DNA of 64,000 bases from Alishewanella longhuensis (GTDB taxonomy: Bacteria > Pseudomonadota > Gammaproteobacteria > Enterobacterales > Alteromonadaceae). This document shows positions 9,720-22,757 of the stretch, one piece after another; position 1 is the first letter of the stretch, and the number at the start of each line of letters is the position of its first letter. The position numbers and the translations under genes are program-made. The stretch covers positions 1 through 64,000 of the forward strand of contig NZ_BNAO01000001.1 in the NCBI RefSeq assembly GCF_014653435.1. The letters are read 5' to 3'. The notes beneath the pieces are model-generated. The model did no database searches and was not told the origin of the DNA. It worked only from the letters and a program-made list of their open reading frames with translations.

Positions 9720-9731
9720 ACAGGAATTAAA

Positions 9732-10676
9732 GTGACACAACCTCTTCGAATAATCTTTGCCGGTACACCGGATTTTGCTGCCCGCCATTTGCAGGCGTTA
9801 CTTGACAGCAACCATCAGGTGGTCGCTGTGTATACCCAGCCCGACAGACCTGCAGGCCGTGGCCATAAACTACAACCCAGCCCGGTAAAACAATTGGCTC
9901 TTGCCCAGCAAATCCCGGTATATCAACCAAAATCGTTAAAGAAAGCCCCGGCCCAGCAAGAGCTAGCCGCCCTGAATGCTGATTTAATGATTGTGGTAGC
10001 TTATGGCTTAATCTTACCTAAAGCCGTACTCACTGCACCACGCCTGGGCTGTATTAATGTGCATGGCTCGCTATTGCCTCGCTGGCGCGGTGCTGCGCCT
10101 ATCCAAAGAGCTATTTGGGCGGGCGATGCCGTAACGGGCGTTACCATTATGCAGATGGATGAAGGTCTGGATACCGGCGCTATGTTAAGTAAAACCAGCT
10201 GCACTATTGCCCCAGAAGATACCAGTACCTCACTTTACGGCAAACTGGCGGAGCTAGGGCCGAAAGCCTTGTTGGCAGCATTAGAACAGTTACCTGAACT
10301 GCAGCGAGAAGCGACAGTGCAAAACGATGCAGAAGCAAATTACGCCGAAAAATTGCACAAAGACGAGGCAAAGCTCGATTTCACAAAGAGTGCGATGGCT
10401 TTAGAAAGGGAAATTCGCGCCTTTAATCCCTGGCCAACAAGTTATTTAGATTTAGCACAGGGCACAGTTAAAGTATGGCAAGCAGAAGTAAGCTCTGAGC
10501 AGCATTCCGCCGCTGCAGGGCAAATTATTAAGGCCGATAAAACCGGCATCTACATTGCCTGTCAACAGCAAACCCTGGTGATTACACAACTGCAACCGCC
10601 CGGTAAAAAACCCATGTCTGCTGCGGATTTTTTAAATGGCCGCGCTGATTGGCTGGTACCAGGGCAGCAATTATGA
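9732..10676 (+). CDS. fmt: Methionyl-tRNA formyltransferase
   Basis: Formylates initiator Met-tRNA using 10-formyl-tetrahydrofolate. A 314-aa protein starting with GTG behind AGGAA, 12 nt after def. The catalytic core includes [13 protein letters not shown], the folate/formyl-site [18 protein letters not shown] (Asn-His-Ser-like triad region) and [10 protein letters not shown]; the C-terminal OB-like domain is present. Its stop overlaps the rsmB start (ATGA). Confidence 0.97.
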   Translation: MTQPLRIIFAGTPDFAARHLQALLDSNHQVVAVYTQPDRPAGRGHKLQPSPVKQLALAQQIPVYQPKSLKKAPAQQELAALNADLMIVVAYGLILPKAVLTAPRLGCINVHGSLLPRWRGAAPIQRAIWAGDAVTGVTIMQMDEGLDTGAMLSKTSCTIAPEDTSTSLYGKLAELGPKALLAALEQLPELQREATVQNDAEANYAEKLHKDEAKLDFTKSAMALEREIRAFNPWPTSYLDLAQGTVKVWQAEVSSEQHSAAAGQIIKADKTGIYIACQQQTLVITQLQPPGKKPMSAADFLNGRADWLVPGQQL

Positions 10677-11974
10677 GTGCACAACTTCGCGCTTTTGCAG
10701 CAGAAACCTGTTTTCAGGTCGTTGACCAGGGTAAATCACTCTCTGACGTCTTGCCCAAGGCCCAACAAAAACTCATTTCTGCACCAGATAAAGCCTTATT
10801 ACAAGAAATCTGTTTTGGCGTGATGCGCACACTACCGCAATTGGAAACGGTTTGTCAGCAACTGATGAGTAAACCGCTGATTAAGCAATTGCGACCTTTG
10901 CAGTTTTTAATCTATGTCGGTATTTACCAGCTGCAATTTATGCGCATTCCTGACCACGCAGCCATTAGCGAAACCGTAGAGGCGGCACGTAGTTTAAAAG
11001 GCCAGAGCCTGACCAAGCTAATCAATGGCGTACTACGTAACGTCCAGCGCCAGCCAGCGTTGTTTGATTTTTCTGCTGCCAGTGATGCCGTTAAATTTAA
11101 TCACCCAGGCTGGATTATTGCAGCGGTGCAACAGGCATATCCAGAATATTGGCAAGATATCTTAGCCGCCAACCAACAGAAAGCGCCACTTTGGCTGCGT
11201 GTTAACCAACAACAAATTAGCCCTGCTGAATTTGTCTCTGAGTTAACCCAAGCAGAGATAGCTTGTAGCCAGCCTTTCAGTTATTTACCCGTGGCGATAA
11301 AACTGGAACAGGCTCGTGATGTAACTGCTCTACCAGGCTATGAAGCTGGCTGGTTTTCAGTACAAGATGCTGCCGCGCAGCACGCCGCGCTATTACTTAA
11401 TGCCCAACCCGGTGATAACGTGCTAGATGCCTGCTGCGCGCCCGGCGGCAAGACTTGCCATATACTGGAGCAAACCCCTGAGTTAATACTGACTGCACTG
11501 GATCGTGATGCTAAGCGCTTGGAACGCGTTTACCACAATCTGGAGCGGTTAAAACTCAACGCCCGGGTGGTTGCTGCCGATATTCTGGATACCGATAATT
11601 GGTGGCAAGGTGAGTTGTTCGATCGAATTTTATTAGATGTGCCCTGCTCGGCTACTGGAGTGATTCGTCGCCATCCAGATATTCGCTGGCTGCGTAAAAA
11701 ATCTGATATTGCGCCGTTAGTAGCGTTGCAACAACAAATATTGCAACAAGCCTGGCAGCTGTTAAAACCTGGTGGCACCCTGCTCTATGCCACTTGTAGT
11801 ATTTTACCTGCTGAGAACAGCGAGCAGATCAGCCATTTTCTGGCGCAACAAGACGATGCCCAATTGTTGCCCATTGCAATTGCCAGCGGTGCGACAACCT
11901 GGCAAATATTACCGGGCGAGCAAGAACAAGATGGATTTTTCTTCGCACTACTGCATAAGAAAACCAGAGACTAA
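10673..11974 (+). CDS. rsmB: 16S rRNA (cytosine967-C5)-methyltransferase
   Basis: SAM-dependent m5C967 methyltransferase (Sun/RsmB), 433 aa from the ATG overlapping the fmt stop. An N-terminal NusB-like helical domain (about 1-140) is followed by the NOL1/NOP2/Sun methyltransferase domain: [14 protein letters not shown] (SAM site), [16 protein letters not shown] (motif IV) and [10 protein letters not shown] (motif VI with catalytic Cys). The fmt-rsmB-trkA order is as in E. coli. Confidence 0.96.
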   Translation: MSAQLRAFAAETCFQVVDQGKSLSDVLPKAQQKLISAPDKALLQEICFGVMRTLPQLETVCQQLMSKPLIKQLRPLQFLIYVGIYQLQFMRIPDHAAISETVEAARSLKGQSLTKLINGVLRNVQRQPALFDFSAASDAVKFNHPGWIIAAVQQAYPEYWQDILAANQQKAPLWLRVNQQQISPAEFVSELTQAEIACSQPFSYLPVAIKLEQARDVTALPGYEAGWFSVQDAAAQHAALLLNAQPGDNVLDACCAPGGKTCHILEQTPELILTALDRDAKRLERVYHNLERLKLNARVVAADILDTDNWWQGELFDRILLDVPCSATGVIRRHPDIRWLRKKSDIAPLVALQQQILQQAWQLLKPGGTLLYATCSILPAENSEQISHFLAQQDDAQLLPIAIASGATTWQILPGEQEQDGFFFALLHKKTRD

Positions 11975-11982
11975 GGCGCAAT

Positions 11983-13359
11983 ATGAAAATCATTATTCTG
12001 GGTGCTGGACAAGTCGGTGCCACCCTGGCAGAAAACTTAGTGGGCGAGCAGAACGATATCACTATTGTAGACACCAACCTTGATAAATTGCGGGCTTTAC
12101 AAGATCGGTTTGATTTGCAGGTGATTTATGGCCATGGTTCTCACCCAGACATATTACGCAAAGCCGGTGCCGAAGATGCTGATATGGTGGTGGCGGTAAC
12201 CAATAGCGATGAAGTGAATATTGTGGCCTGTCAGGTGGCCTACAGTATGTTTAATACGCCACTTAAAATCGCCCGTATTCGCACCAACCAATACCTGAAA
12301 TATCGGGATGAACTGTTCCACAAAGACGATATGCCGGTGGATCACTTTATTGCCCCGGAAGCGCTGGTGACCAATTATATCCGCCGTTTAATTGATTATC
12401 CGGGTGCTTTACAGGTGGTGGAGTTTGCCGAAGGGAAAGTCAGTTTAGTCGCAGTAAGGGCCTACTATGGTGGCTTGCTGGTTGGCCATGCTTTGTCGGC
12501 GCTAAAAGAGCATATGCCACATATCGAAACCCGGGTTGCTGCTATTTATCGCCGTGGTACCGCCATCAAGCCCTTAGGTACCACCATTATTGAAGCCGAT
12601 GATGAAGTGTTCTTTGTGGCAGCCACTAAACATATCCGGGCGGTGATGAGCGAGCTACAAAAGCTGGAGCGCAGCTACCGGCGCATTATGATTGCCGGCG
12701 GCGGTAACGTCGGTTTTGGTTTAGCCAGAGCACTTGAAAAAACGCACAGTGTCAAACTGATTGAACGCAGCAAAGAGCGGGCGGAGTTTTTATCCAGCGG
12801 CCTGGATAACACCGTAGTTTATGTTGGCGATGCCTCAGATCCTGAGTTACTGGAAGAAGAAAATATTGAGCAAATTGACGTTTTTATTGCCGTAACCAAC
12901 GATGATGAAGCCAATATCATGTCGGCCATGTTAGCGAAACGGATGGGCGCGCAAAAAACCATGGTGTTGATTAAACGCGGCGCCTACGTCGACTTATTAC
13001 AGGGCGGAGAAGTTGATATTGCTGTATCGCCGCAGCAAGCCACCATCTCGGCTTTGCTAACGCATATTAGGCGCGGTGATATAGTTAATGTGTACTCACT
13101 TCGCCGCGGCGCCGCAGAAGCTATAGAGGCTATCGCCCATGGCGACAGTAGCACCAGCAAGGTAGTAGGTAAAACCATTGGTGAAATTAAGCTGCCGCCG
13201 GGTACTACCATAGGTGCTATTGTTCGCGCAGAAGAAGTATTAATAGCGCACGATAACACCAGGATTGAAACGGATGATCATATCATTCTGTTTATGGTCG
13301 ATAAAAAGCACATCGTTGAAGTGGAAAAGCTGTTCCAAGTCAGCGCAATTTTTATCTAG
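11983..13359 (+). CDS. trkA: Trk system potassium uptake protein TrkA
   Basis: A 458-aa cytoplasmic NAD(H)/nucleotide-binding regulator of the TrkH/TrkG potassium channel. Two RCK halves are visible: the first begins [17 protein letters not shown], the second [16 protein letters not shown] (about residue 234), each with a following TrkA-C domain. AAGG precedes the ATG and the gap to rsmB is 8 nt. The partner channel trkH lies convergently 42 bp away across a terminator, an arrangement that puts both components side by side. Confidence 0.97.
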   Translation: MKIIILGAGQVGATLAENLVGEQNDITIVDTNLDKLRALQDRFDLQVIYGHGSHPDILRKAGAEDADMVVAVTNSDEVNIVACQVAYSMFNTPLKIARIRTNQYLKYRDELFHKDDMPVDHFIAPEALVTNYIRRLIDYPGALQVVEFAEGKVSLVAVRAYYGGLLVGHALSALKEHMPHIETRVAAIYRRGTAIKPLGTTIIEADDEVFFVAATKHIRAVMSELQKLERSYRRIMIAGGGNVGFGLARALEKTHSVKLIERSKERAEFLSSGLDNTVVYVGDASDPELLEEENIEQIDVFIAVTNDDEANIMSAMLAKRMGAQKTMVLIKRGAYVDLLQGGEVDIAVSPQQATISALLTHIRRGDIVNVYSLRRGAAEAIEAIAHGDSSTSKVVGKTIGEIKLPPGTTIGAIVRAEEVLIAHDNTRIETDDHIILFMVDKKHIVEVEKLFQVSAIFI

Positions 13360-13380
13360 GCTATTAATCTCTTTATCGAT

Positions 13381-13405
13381 TTAAGGCTTGCCTGGCAAGC
13401 CTTAA
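13381..13405. terminator. Bidirectional terminator between trkA and trkH
   Basis: A perfect 10-bp stem TTAAGGCTTG / CAAGCCTTAA with a 5-nt loop, followed by a T-rich run on the plus strand and by AT-rich sequence on the other. It serves convergent trkA and trkH; its right arm contains the trkH stop codon. Confidence 0.8.
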
Positions 13406-14853
13406 TCTTTCCAAAAAGCCGGAGTAAATAATACCAATAAGGTAAAAATCTCAAGGCGGCCAAATACCATTGCGATAATGAGAATCCACTTACTAGCATC
13501 CGGGATATTCCCAAAGTGTGCTGCCACTTCTCCCAAGCCAGGACCCAGATTATTTAAGCAAGCCGCAGTAGCAGAAAATGCGGTAATATTATCCAACCCA
13601 GTAAAGATCAGTGCCAGCATGATCACTACAAATACCAGCGCATAAGCCGCAAAAAAGCCCCAAACAGCCTGCACTATGCGATCTTCAACCGGGCGACGCC
13701 CTAATTTAATGGCATAGATAGCGCGAGGATGTACCAAACGATTGAGTTCCCGCGCGCCTTGTTTGAATAACAGTAAAACCCGTACCACCTTCATACCACC
13801 GCCGGTAGAGCCGGCACAGCCACCAATAAAACTAGAAAAGATGAGTAAAATAGGTAAGAACAATGGCCAGGCAGAGAAACCGTCAGTAGCAAAGCCCGCT
13901 GTAGTAGAAATAGACACCGCCTGGAAGGCAGCATGATTAAGCGCCGTTAAACCACTTTCATAGACACTGGTATGTAACAACACCAGGAAACAAATCAGCA
14001 CCAGCGCGGCCTGAATACCCAAGAAAGTTTTAAATTCAGGATCCCGAAAATAAGTGCTGACACTTTTACCACGGATAACTGCAAAGTGCAGTGGAAAATT
14101 AACCGCACTAATCAATAAAAACAGCACGCAAATGGCATTAATAGTAGCACTATCAAAATGCCCTATACTGGCATCATAAGTAGAGAATCCGCCTATTGCC
14201 ACTGTGGAAAAGGCATGGCAAATAGCATCAAAAAAAGACATGCCAGCCAGATAAAAAGCCAGCGCGCACGCTACCGTGATAGCTAAGTAAATATACCAAA
14301 GATGCTTAGCCGTATCGGCAATACGCGGGGTCATCTTATTATCCTTTACCGGCCCAGGTGTCTCAGCGCGGTATAGCTGCATGCCCCCTACCCCTAATAA
14401 AGGCAAGATGGCAACGGCCAAGACGATAATTCCCATCCCCCCCAACCATTGCAGTTGCTGGCGGTAATAAAGAATAGCCTTTGGCAACAGTTCGATGCCA
14501 GTTAGCACTGTGGCACCTGTGGTGGTTAAACCAGAAAAGGCTTCAAACATGGCCGAAGCCAAACCCATATTCGGGTGTTCGGCCAGCACAAAGGGAATGC
14601 CACCTACAGCTCCCAGTACCGTCCAGAACAATACGACAATTAAAAAACCGTCACGGACTTTCAGTTCATCACGGTATTGCCGATTTGGATACCAAATAAC
14701 AAAACCTATGGCCAAGCAAAGCAGAAATGACAGGATAAAAGGGACACCAGCGCCGTCTTTATACCAATAAGCCACCAACGCGGGCGGCACCATAGTGATG
14801 CTGAAAATCGCAATCAGCATCCCCAATATACGGATAATAGAGCGATATTGCAT
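13402..14853 (-). CDS. trkH: Trk potassium uptake channel subunit TrkH
   Basis: A 483-aa inner-membrane K+ channel-like protein of the TrkH/KtrB family, with multiple hydrophobic spans and four selectivity-filter-like P-loops; examples are FSGLTTTGATVL and GGCAGSTGGGMK. AAAGGA precedes the ATG. It starts 20 nt after the pepQ stop, so pepQ-trkH is one leftward unit, comparable to pepQ-yigZ-trkH in E. coli without yigZ. TrkA, the gating partner, is convergent. Confidence 0.96.
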   Translation of the reverse strand: MQYRSIIRILGMLIAIFSITMVPPALVAYWYKDGAGVPFILSFLLCLAIGFVIWYPNRQYRDELKVRDGFLIVVLFWTVLGAVGGIPFVLAEHPNMGLASAMFEAFSGLTTTGATVLTGIELLPKAILYYRQQLQWLGGMGIIVLAVAILPLLGVGGMQLYRAETPGPVKDNKMTPRIADTAKHLWYIYLAITVACALAFYLAGMSFFDAICHAFSTVAIGGFSTYDASIGHFDSATINAICVLFLLISAVNFPLHFAVIRGKSVSTYFRDPEFKTFLGIQAALVLICFLVLLHTSVYESGLTALNHAAFQAVSISTTAGFATDGFSAWPLFLPILLIFSSFIGGCAGSTGGGMKVVRVLLLFKQGARELNRLVHPRAIYAIKLGRRPVEDRIVQAVWGFFAAYALVFVVIMLALIFTGLDNITAFSATAACLNNLGPGLGEVAAHFGNIPDASKWILIIAMVFGRLEIFTLLVLFTPAFWKD

Positions 14854-14873
14854 AGTGTCCTTTTCAGTGCCAA

Positions 14874-16241
<1,368 letters not shown>

Positions 16242-18161
16242 TTATTTGCCTGCAGTCCCAATCTGCATGCCCAATAGCGGCTGAAACACATCTATAGGTT
16301 CATTCAGCCGAATATTGTAAATTTGATAATACGCCATAACAGCTTTGACGTATTCACGGGTTTCTCGAAATGGGATGGTTTCCACCCAGACATCGACAGG
16401 TAACGGCTGGCCCTGCGGGATCCACTGCCGCACCCGGCTGTAACCCGCGTTGTAAGCCGCTGTAGCCATAATTAAATTGCCGTCATTGCGCCGCATTAAG
16501 TAATTAAGATAGTCAGTACCGTAATCAATATTGGTAATAGGGTTGTATAGCGTAGATGCCTGCACCCTTTTCTTTGCAATGTAATTGGCGGTGTCTGGCA
16601 TAATTTGCATCAACCCCCGGGCCCCCACCGGCGAGTTAGCGTCAGGCATAAAAGAGCTTTCGCGCCGGGCAATCGCCATGGCCCAGCCGGAATCCACTTT
16701 AGCATTACTAGCAAAACGCTGGATTTCTTCTTTGTAGGCCAATGGAAAACGCAACTCTACGTCATCCCAATAACCGGCATCGGCTAAAGTAAAAATAGCC
16801 CGCTCATGCCATTCGAGCTTACCGGCCAGTTTTGCTGCCGCCAGTTTTTGTGGCTCAGTAACCGAACGTTGTAAGTGATTCCACTCACGGCGCGCTTCGG
16901 TCAAGCGCCCTAATGCTAGCCATTCTTGTGCCCGCTGCACCGCCGGATGCTGCTGAATTAATACCAGCTCTTCATCAGATACCGGCACAGGATTATGCGC
17001 CAAACTGGGCGGCAACCCTAATTTAGCCGCAGCCATAAAGCCATAAAAGTGCCGCCGCTGTGCAACTTCACGAAAAATAGCTTCAGCAGCTGCTTTTTGA
17101 TCTTGTTCTTCCAGCGCGCGAGCTAACCAGTACCGCCAATTTACATCTGCTGCCAGCGCTGGTGGAAAGTTCTCAATAACTTGCTGCACTTTGGGCCAAT
17201 TTAGCTCGCGTAATGCATGCCCGACCTGCCACTGTGCCAAGCTACTATCCAGCGAGTCTGCCGGCAATTGCCGCATCCAGTCATCGGTGCGGCTATCACC
17301 CTTACTGGCCAACGCAATAGCAAACTGTCGCTGTACATCCAATCGCTGGGCTTTTGTAAAATAAGGATCGCTAGCGAAGCGCTGCCAGGTTTGGATGGCC
17401 TGATCCGGTGAGCGCCACACTAAACCCTTTAAACCATACGCCAGTATATCGCGCTCTATTACCTGCTTGCCGGGGAAGAACCGCGGCTGGGCGATCACAG
17501 CGGGATTCGTTCTTACTTGCTGCCACATATCCGCCAGATACTGTCTATCGGCAGGTAATAAGGTTTTAAGGTAACGAATTAAGCCAACATCACCTCCCTC
17601 TGCAGATAACTGAATACGTCTGAGCACCACCTCTGCCCTTAACGGCTCAGCCTGGCGCCACTGGCTAAAAAGCGGATCACAACTTTTCGGTTGCGATTTA
17701 CCTACTGTCCAAAGTGCTTCTACTTCACGCCAGATCAGTTTTTTATCAGCAGCTTTAGTGCGCAACTGTTGTTGCAATGCCGTGCAACTTAGCTCTGCAT
17801 CAGAGCTTCCCGGAAAATGCGTTAGGAAAAGCTCCGCTTGCTGCGAACTCGCTAAATTCATCAACCAAGGCCTACGCAAAGGCCAATCCATAGGTGAGCC
17901 TTGATGCGTAGTTAAAAAGGTTTTTATTTCGTCATGATCATTTAAACGACGCTGTAACCAGCGTTGCTGAATGTAAGGATGTAACGGATAGCCCCGCAAC
18001 TGCTCCAACCAAATCTCAACTTGAGCGCGGGGAGCAGAGCTCACCTGCCGCTCCACTTGCAAAAATAATTTTCGCTGTTGCTCCAGCTGCTCATCTATGC
18101 TGGCACTTACCGCAGCCCCACTAAAAAGAAAAATACCAAGAAAAATAGTCAGGCGCTTCAC
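16242..18161 (-). CDS. slt: Soluble lytic murein transglycosylase (Slt70-like)
   Basis: A 639-aa periplasmic lytic transglycosylase that cleaves glycan strands to 1,6-anhydro-muropeptides. An N-terminal signal peptide (about 1-20, ending VSA) is followed by a large helical-repeat ring domain and a C-terminal goose-lysozyme-like catalytic domain. The latter has ARRESSFMP (catalytic Glu), GARGLMQIMPDTA and ATAAYNAG motifs. GTG start with GGAG 7 nt upstream. A short palindrome (CGGGA-GAA-TCCCG) lies in the 5' leader. Divergent from fadB. Confidence 0.94.
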   Translation of the reverse strand: MKRLTIFLGIFLFSGAAVSASIDEQLEQQRKLFLQVERQVSSAPRAQVEIWLEQLRGYPLHPYIQQRWLQRRLNDHDEIKTFLTTHQGSPMDWPLRRPWLMNLASSQQAELFLTHFPGSSDAELSCTALQQQLRTKAADKKLIWREVEALWTVGKSQPKSCDPLFSQWRQAEPLRAEVVLRRIQLSAEGGDVGLIRYLKTLLPADRQYLADMWQQVRTNPAVIAQPRFFPGKQVIERDILAYGLKGLVWRSPDQAIQTWQRFASDPYFTKAQRLDVQRQFAIALASKGDSRTDDWMRQLPADSLDSSLAQWQVGHALRELNWPKVQQVIENFPPALAADVNWRYWLARALEEQDQKAAAEAIFREVAQRRHFYGFMAAAKLGLPPSLAHNPVPVSDEELVLIQQHPAVQRAQEWLALGRLTEARREWNHLQRSVTEPQKLAAAKLAGKLEWHERAIFTLADAGYWDDVELRFPLAYKEEIQRFASNAKVDSGWAMAIARRESSFMPDANSPVGARGLMQIMPDTANYIAKKRVQASTLYNPITNIDYGTDYLNYLMRRNDGNLIMATAAYNAGYSRVRQWIPQGQPLPVDVWVETIPFRETREYVKAVMAYYQIYNIRLNEPIDVFQPLLGMQIGTAGK

Positions 18162-18247
18162 AAGATAACTCCAAATAACACCTAGCCGGGAGAATCCCGT
18201 CTATAGTTTACTACGGTTTACACTTTGTACGATTCCACCAGCAAAAA

Positions 18248-18327
18248 TTCAAACACCCGTTTAAATAACTGTTGATATTTTCATTAAAGCACGACACACT
18301 GATTAAGATACCCTCATCGTACCAGTT
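18248..18327 (+). promoter_or_regulatory. fadBA control region with PsrA-like and FadR-like operators
   Basis: CAAAC-ACCC-GTTTA (18250-18263) fits the PsrA half-site pattern with one mismatch. Further on, the reverse complement of 18311-18327 reads AACTGGTACGATGAG, matching the CTGGTACGA core of FadR operators (12 of 17 positions of the E. coli fadB site). A TTGATA -35-like hexamer is at 18272-18277, with no clear -10. Both regulators sense long-chain acyl-CoA in gammaproteobacteria, so dual control of fadBA is plausible but inferred. Confidence 0.45.
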
Positions 18328-18367
18328 GCGAATAATCATATAGCTAACGCGACCAAGGAGCATATTT

Positions 18368-20521
18368 ATGATTCACCAGAGTAACAGCATTCAGGTTGAG
18401 TATATAAAACCTGGTATTGCCCAGTTTACGTTTAACGCCCAAGGTTCGGTCAACAAATTTGATCAACAAACTCTAGCCGATTGTAAGGCAGCTTTAACCA
18501 AGCTGCACGCGGATCCGGCATTAAAAGGCGTGCTTTTTGTCAGTGGCAAAGATAATTTTATTGTTGGCGCCGACATTACTGAATTTCTTACCACCTTTGA
18601 ACGGCCAGAAGCCGAGTTAATCCCCTGGATTAAGATCGCTTCAGATATCTTCGACTATTGCGAAGACCTACCAGTTCCAACTGTGGTTGCCATTAAAGGT
18701 TTTGCATTGGGCGGTGGTTGTGAATGGACCCTGGCCTGTGACTACCGCGTTGCTGACACCACCACCCGTATTGGTTTACCTGAAGTGAAACTGGGCTTAA
18801 TGCCTGGCTTTGGTGGCACAGTGCGCTTACCGCGAATTATTGGTGCGGATAACGCCATGGAATGGATCACCACCGGTAAAGACCGTGGTGCAGAACAAGC
18901 ACAAAAAGAAGGTCTGATTGACGCCGTTGTTGCGCCGGAAAAACTGCAAGCAGCGGGCCTTAGCATGTTGGAAGATGCTATTGCCGGTAAATTAAACTGG
19001 CAGAAAAAACGTGCGGTAAAACTACAGCCACTTAAGCTAAATAAAACCGAAGCGACCATGAGCTTTAGCACTGCTAAAGGTATGGTGTTTGCTACTGCCG
19101 GTAAACACTACCCAGCACCTATGGTTGCGGTACAGACCATTGAAGCCGCAGCAACACTGGATCGCGCAGGCGCTATTGCACTGGAAAACGCTGGCTTTGC
19201 GAAATTGGCAAAAACCGATGCGGCTACCGCACAAATTGGCCTGTTCTTAAATGATCAGGTGATTAAAGGTAAAGCGAAGAAGGCTGCTAAAACCGCCACT
19301 AAAGCAGTGAAAAAAGCCGCCGTACTGGGCGCAGGCATTATGGGCGGTGGTATTGCCTATCAGTCGGCCTTTAAAGGCGTGCCGGTAGTGATGAAAGACA
19401 TTGCAGATAAAGCCTTAGAGCTTGGTATGAGCGAAGCCACTAAACTGCTAGCCAAACAAGTCGAGCGTAAAAAGCTGGATGCGGTGGGTATGGCGAAAGT
19501 GATTGCTTCTATTACCCCAACACTCAGTAACGAGCAAGTTGCCGGCGTTGATATCGTGGTTGAAGCGGTAGTAGAAAACCCGAAAATCAAAGGCGCCGTA
19601 TTAAAGGAAGTAGAAGGCCTGATCGCCGAAGACGCTATTTTAACTTCTAATACCTCAACTATTTCAATCGACCAATTAGCCGCGAACTTAAGCCGGCCAC
19701 AAAACTTCTGTGGCATGCATTTCTTTAATCCGGTACACCGTATGCCGCTGGTAGAGGTGATTCGTGGTAAAGACACCAGCGAAGAAACCGTTGCCGCAGT
19801 AGTAGCTTATGCTGCGAAAATGGGTAAATCACCTATCGTTGTTAACGATTGCCCAGGGTTCTTTGTTAACCGCGTGCTGTTCCCCTACTTTGCCGGTTTT
19901 AGCAAATTGGTATTAGATGGCGCCGACTTCGCCCAGGTTGATAAAGTTATGGAGAAGCAATTCGGTTGGCCGATGGGCCCAGCGTACTTGCTAGATGTGG
20001 TTGGTTTAGATACCGCTTATCACTGTACTGATGTGATGGCTGCAGGCTTCCCAACGCGGATGGCTAAACTGGAAAAAGATCCGGTTGCCGCTATGTTCAA
20101 CGCTAATCGCTACGGCCAGAAAAACGGTTTAGGTTTCTATGCCTACAGCAAAGATGCTAAAGGTAAACCAAAGAAAGATATCGATGCTGCCAGCTTAGAA
20201 CTTTTAGCCGGCATTGCTGCCAATAAGCAAGACTTTAGCGCTGACGAGATTATTGCCCGTGTGATGGTGCCAATGATTAACGAAACTATTCGCTGCCTGG
20301 AAGAGGGCATAGTAGCCAGTGCTGCTGAAGCCGATATGGGCTTAGTCTACGGTTTAGGTTTCCCGCCGTTCCGCGGTGGCCCATTGCGTTATGTTGACAC
20401 CATTGGCCTAGCTAATTTTGTAGCATTGGCAGATAAATACGCCCACTTGGGCGAGATTTATCAGGTAACAGACAACACCCGCGCTATGGCTGCTAATGGC
20501 CAGCGTTTCTTCCCGGTTTAA
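18368..20521 (+). CDS. fadB: Fatty acid oxidation complex alpha subunit FadB
   Basis: A 717-aa multifunctional enzyme of aerobic beta-oxidation. The N-terminal crotonase domain (enoyl-CoA hydratase/isomerase, with [18 protein letters not shown]) is followed from about residue 318 by the NAD-binding 3-hydroxyacyl-CoA dehydrogenase domain ([13 protein letters not shown]; catalytic [14 protein letters not shown]) and its C-terminal helical domain. AAGGAG precedes the ATG. It forms a two-gene operon with fadA (18-nt gap) and assembles as FadB2A2. Confidence 0.97.
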   Translation: MIHQSNSIQVEYIKPGIAQFTFNAQGSVNKFDQQTLADCKAALTKLHADPALKGVLFVSGKDNFIVGADITEFLTTFERPEAELIPWIKIASDIFDYCEDLPVPTVVAIKGFALGGGCEWTLACDYRVADTTTRIGLPEVKLGLMPGFGGTVRLPRIIGADNAMEWITTGKDRGAEQAQKEGLIDAVVAPEKLQAAGLSMLEDAIAGKLNWQKKRAVKLQPLKLNKTEATMSFSTAKGMVFATAGKHYPAPMVAVQTIEAAATLDRAGAIALENAGFAKLAKTDAATAQIGLFLNDQVIKGKAKKAAKTATKAVKKAAVLGAGIMGGGIAYQSAFKGVPVVMKDIADKALELGMSEATKLLAKQVERKKLDAVGMAKVIASITPTLSNEQVAGVDIVVEAVVENPKIKGAVLKEVEGLIAEDAILTSNTSTISIDQLAANLSRPQNFCGMHFFNPVHRMPLVEVIRGKDTSEETVAAVVAYAAKMGKSPIVVNDCPGFFVNRVLFPYFAGFSKLVLDGADFAQVDKVMEKQFGWPMGPAYLLDVVGLDTAYHCTDVMAAGFPTRMAKLEKDPVAAMFNANRYGQKNGLGFYAYSKDAKGKPKKDIDAASLELLAGIAANKQDFSADEIIARVMVPMINETIRCLEEGIVASAAEADMGLVYGLGFPPFRGGPLRYVDTIGLANFVALADKYAHLGEIYQVTDNTRAMAANGQRFFPV

Positions 20522-21703
<1,182 letters not shown>

Positions 21704-21734
21704 GCTAGCCGCACCCGCAATAATCACTTAGAAT

Positions 21735-21760
21735 AAGGGCCGTTTTACGGCCCTTTTGTT
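21735..21760 (+). terminator. Terminator after fadA
   Basis: AAGGGCCG / CGGCCCTT stem with a 5-nt loop, followed by TTTTGTTT: a classical intrinsic terminator closing fadBA. Confidence 0.88.
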
Positions 21761-21829
21761 TAAGACTCAGCAGCAAGCTATAACAAGTTTATCGATAGCC
21801 TGGCCAGTACAGTAATAACCGGAGTAAAG

Positions 21830-22078
21830 ATGGAAGCGTTGTTTAATAGTGCCAACCACACCCTTGACGCCCTAGGGCTACGCTGCCCAGAGCCGGTAAT
21901 GATGGTACGTTTGCAAATCCGCAAAATGCAGGCCGGTGAAACCTTACTGATTATCGCCGACGATCCTGCTACTACCCGCGACATCCCGGCATTTTGTCGC
22001 TTTATGGACCATGAACTGCTGGCAAGCGATACCTCTGTTTTACCCTTTCATTACCTGATTAGAAAATCAGGCAGCTAA
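21830..22078 (+). CDS. tusA: Sulfur carrier protein TusA
   Basis: An 82-aa TusA/SirA-family protein. The signature [15 protein letters not shown] contains the catalytic persulfide-carrying Cys followed by CPxP. In E. coli TusA accepts sulfur from IscS and passes it to TusBCD for 2-thiolation of tRNA wobble uridine. GGAG precedes the ATG. It is monocistronic after the fadA terminator; tusA near fadBA is also seen in Shewanella-type genomes (from memory). Confidence 0.93.
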   Translation: MEALFNSANHTLDALGLRCPEPVMMVRLQIRKMQAGETLLIIADDPATTRDIPAFCRFMDHELLASDTSVLPFHYLIRKSGS

Positions 22079-22157
22079 TTACCCTTTACGCAAAACAATT
22101 TCGTGAAGAGGTCTTAAAAGCGGAAGCAGATCTCATTGAGAGCCAATAGCCTTTTAA

Positions 22158-22207
22158 TTGACCCGTTGTCTAAGTTGCTTTATTGTGAATTTCGTAAAAC
22201 AACTTAG
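22158..22207 (+). promoter_or_regulatory. Putative promoter with flanking inverted repeat
   Basis: TTGACC (22158-22163), 17-nt spacer, TATTGT (22181-22186), upstream of the orphan membrane-protein gene. CTAAGTTG (22170-22177) and CAACTTAG (22200-22207) form an 8-bp inverted repeat straddling the -10 and likely start site. This could be an operator or an RNA hairpin. Confidence 0.4.
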
Positions 22208-22221
22208 GTAGTCCTTATTGC

Positions 22222-22644
22222 ATGTTATGGTCAATCGTTAAAGACTCTATCCCTAGACAATTTCTACTGGTGGCTGCTATCGCGCTAGCGTTTTGGTTGG
22301 CGGGTTGGCTTAGCATGGCATTTTTTGTCCTGCTGTTTGCCTTAGAGCTGGTATTGTTTCGCTCAGCAACCTTAAACTCCATCGAATATGTTTATAGCAA
22401 AGATATTTTTAAACTATTACATATCGAAGGTAAAAAATTACGCGTTGGCATGGATAGTGGGACAATCAAAGATATTACGCAGATAGAATTGTGGCAACAG
22501 GACCAGTATGGCTATCTGGATTTCTCACTGAATGCGTATAGCGTAGTGCGCTACAAATTTCCGGTTGCACAATATACCGCTTTGGTTGAGTGGCTTAGCC
22601 GCAACTTACCCGCCACGGCACTAAAAACAGCCTTTAAGGGCTAG
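22222..22644 (+). CDS. Uncharacterised membrane protein with two N-terminal TM segments
   Basis: A 140-aa protein I do not recognise. Residues about 13-30 and 31-46 form a hydrophobic hairpin (two TM segments with a GW turn), followed by about 90 hydrophilic residues with a mixed beta pattern ending WLSRNLP. The layout (short TM hairpin plus soluble domain) resembles small membrane proteins of the YcxB/PH-like type, but I cannot assign a family. The ribosome binding site is weak. It sits alone between tusA and the tandem-receiver gene. Confidence 0.7.
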   Translation: MLWSIVKDSIPRQFLLVAAIALAFWLAGWLSMAFFVLLFALELVLFRSATLNSIEYVYSKDIFKLLHIEGKKLRVGMDSGTIKDITQIELWQQDQYGYLDFSLNAYSVVRYKFPVAQYTALVEWLSRNLPATALKTAFKG

Positions 22645-22757
22645 CCTCGCACTAGGTTATTGTTTGTTTTTTAGCAATTAGCAGTTGGTTAAGGAGGCTC
22701 GCATATTGCTATTATTTGGGTTTATACTGCAGTCTGTGTCACGATACGGACTATGCT

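Noticed and set aside
11772-12083. A 103-codon plus-strand frame bridging rsmB and trkA
   Set aside because: Overlaps the ends of two well-conserved genes in another frame and has no sensible start signal.
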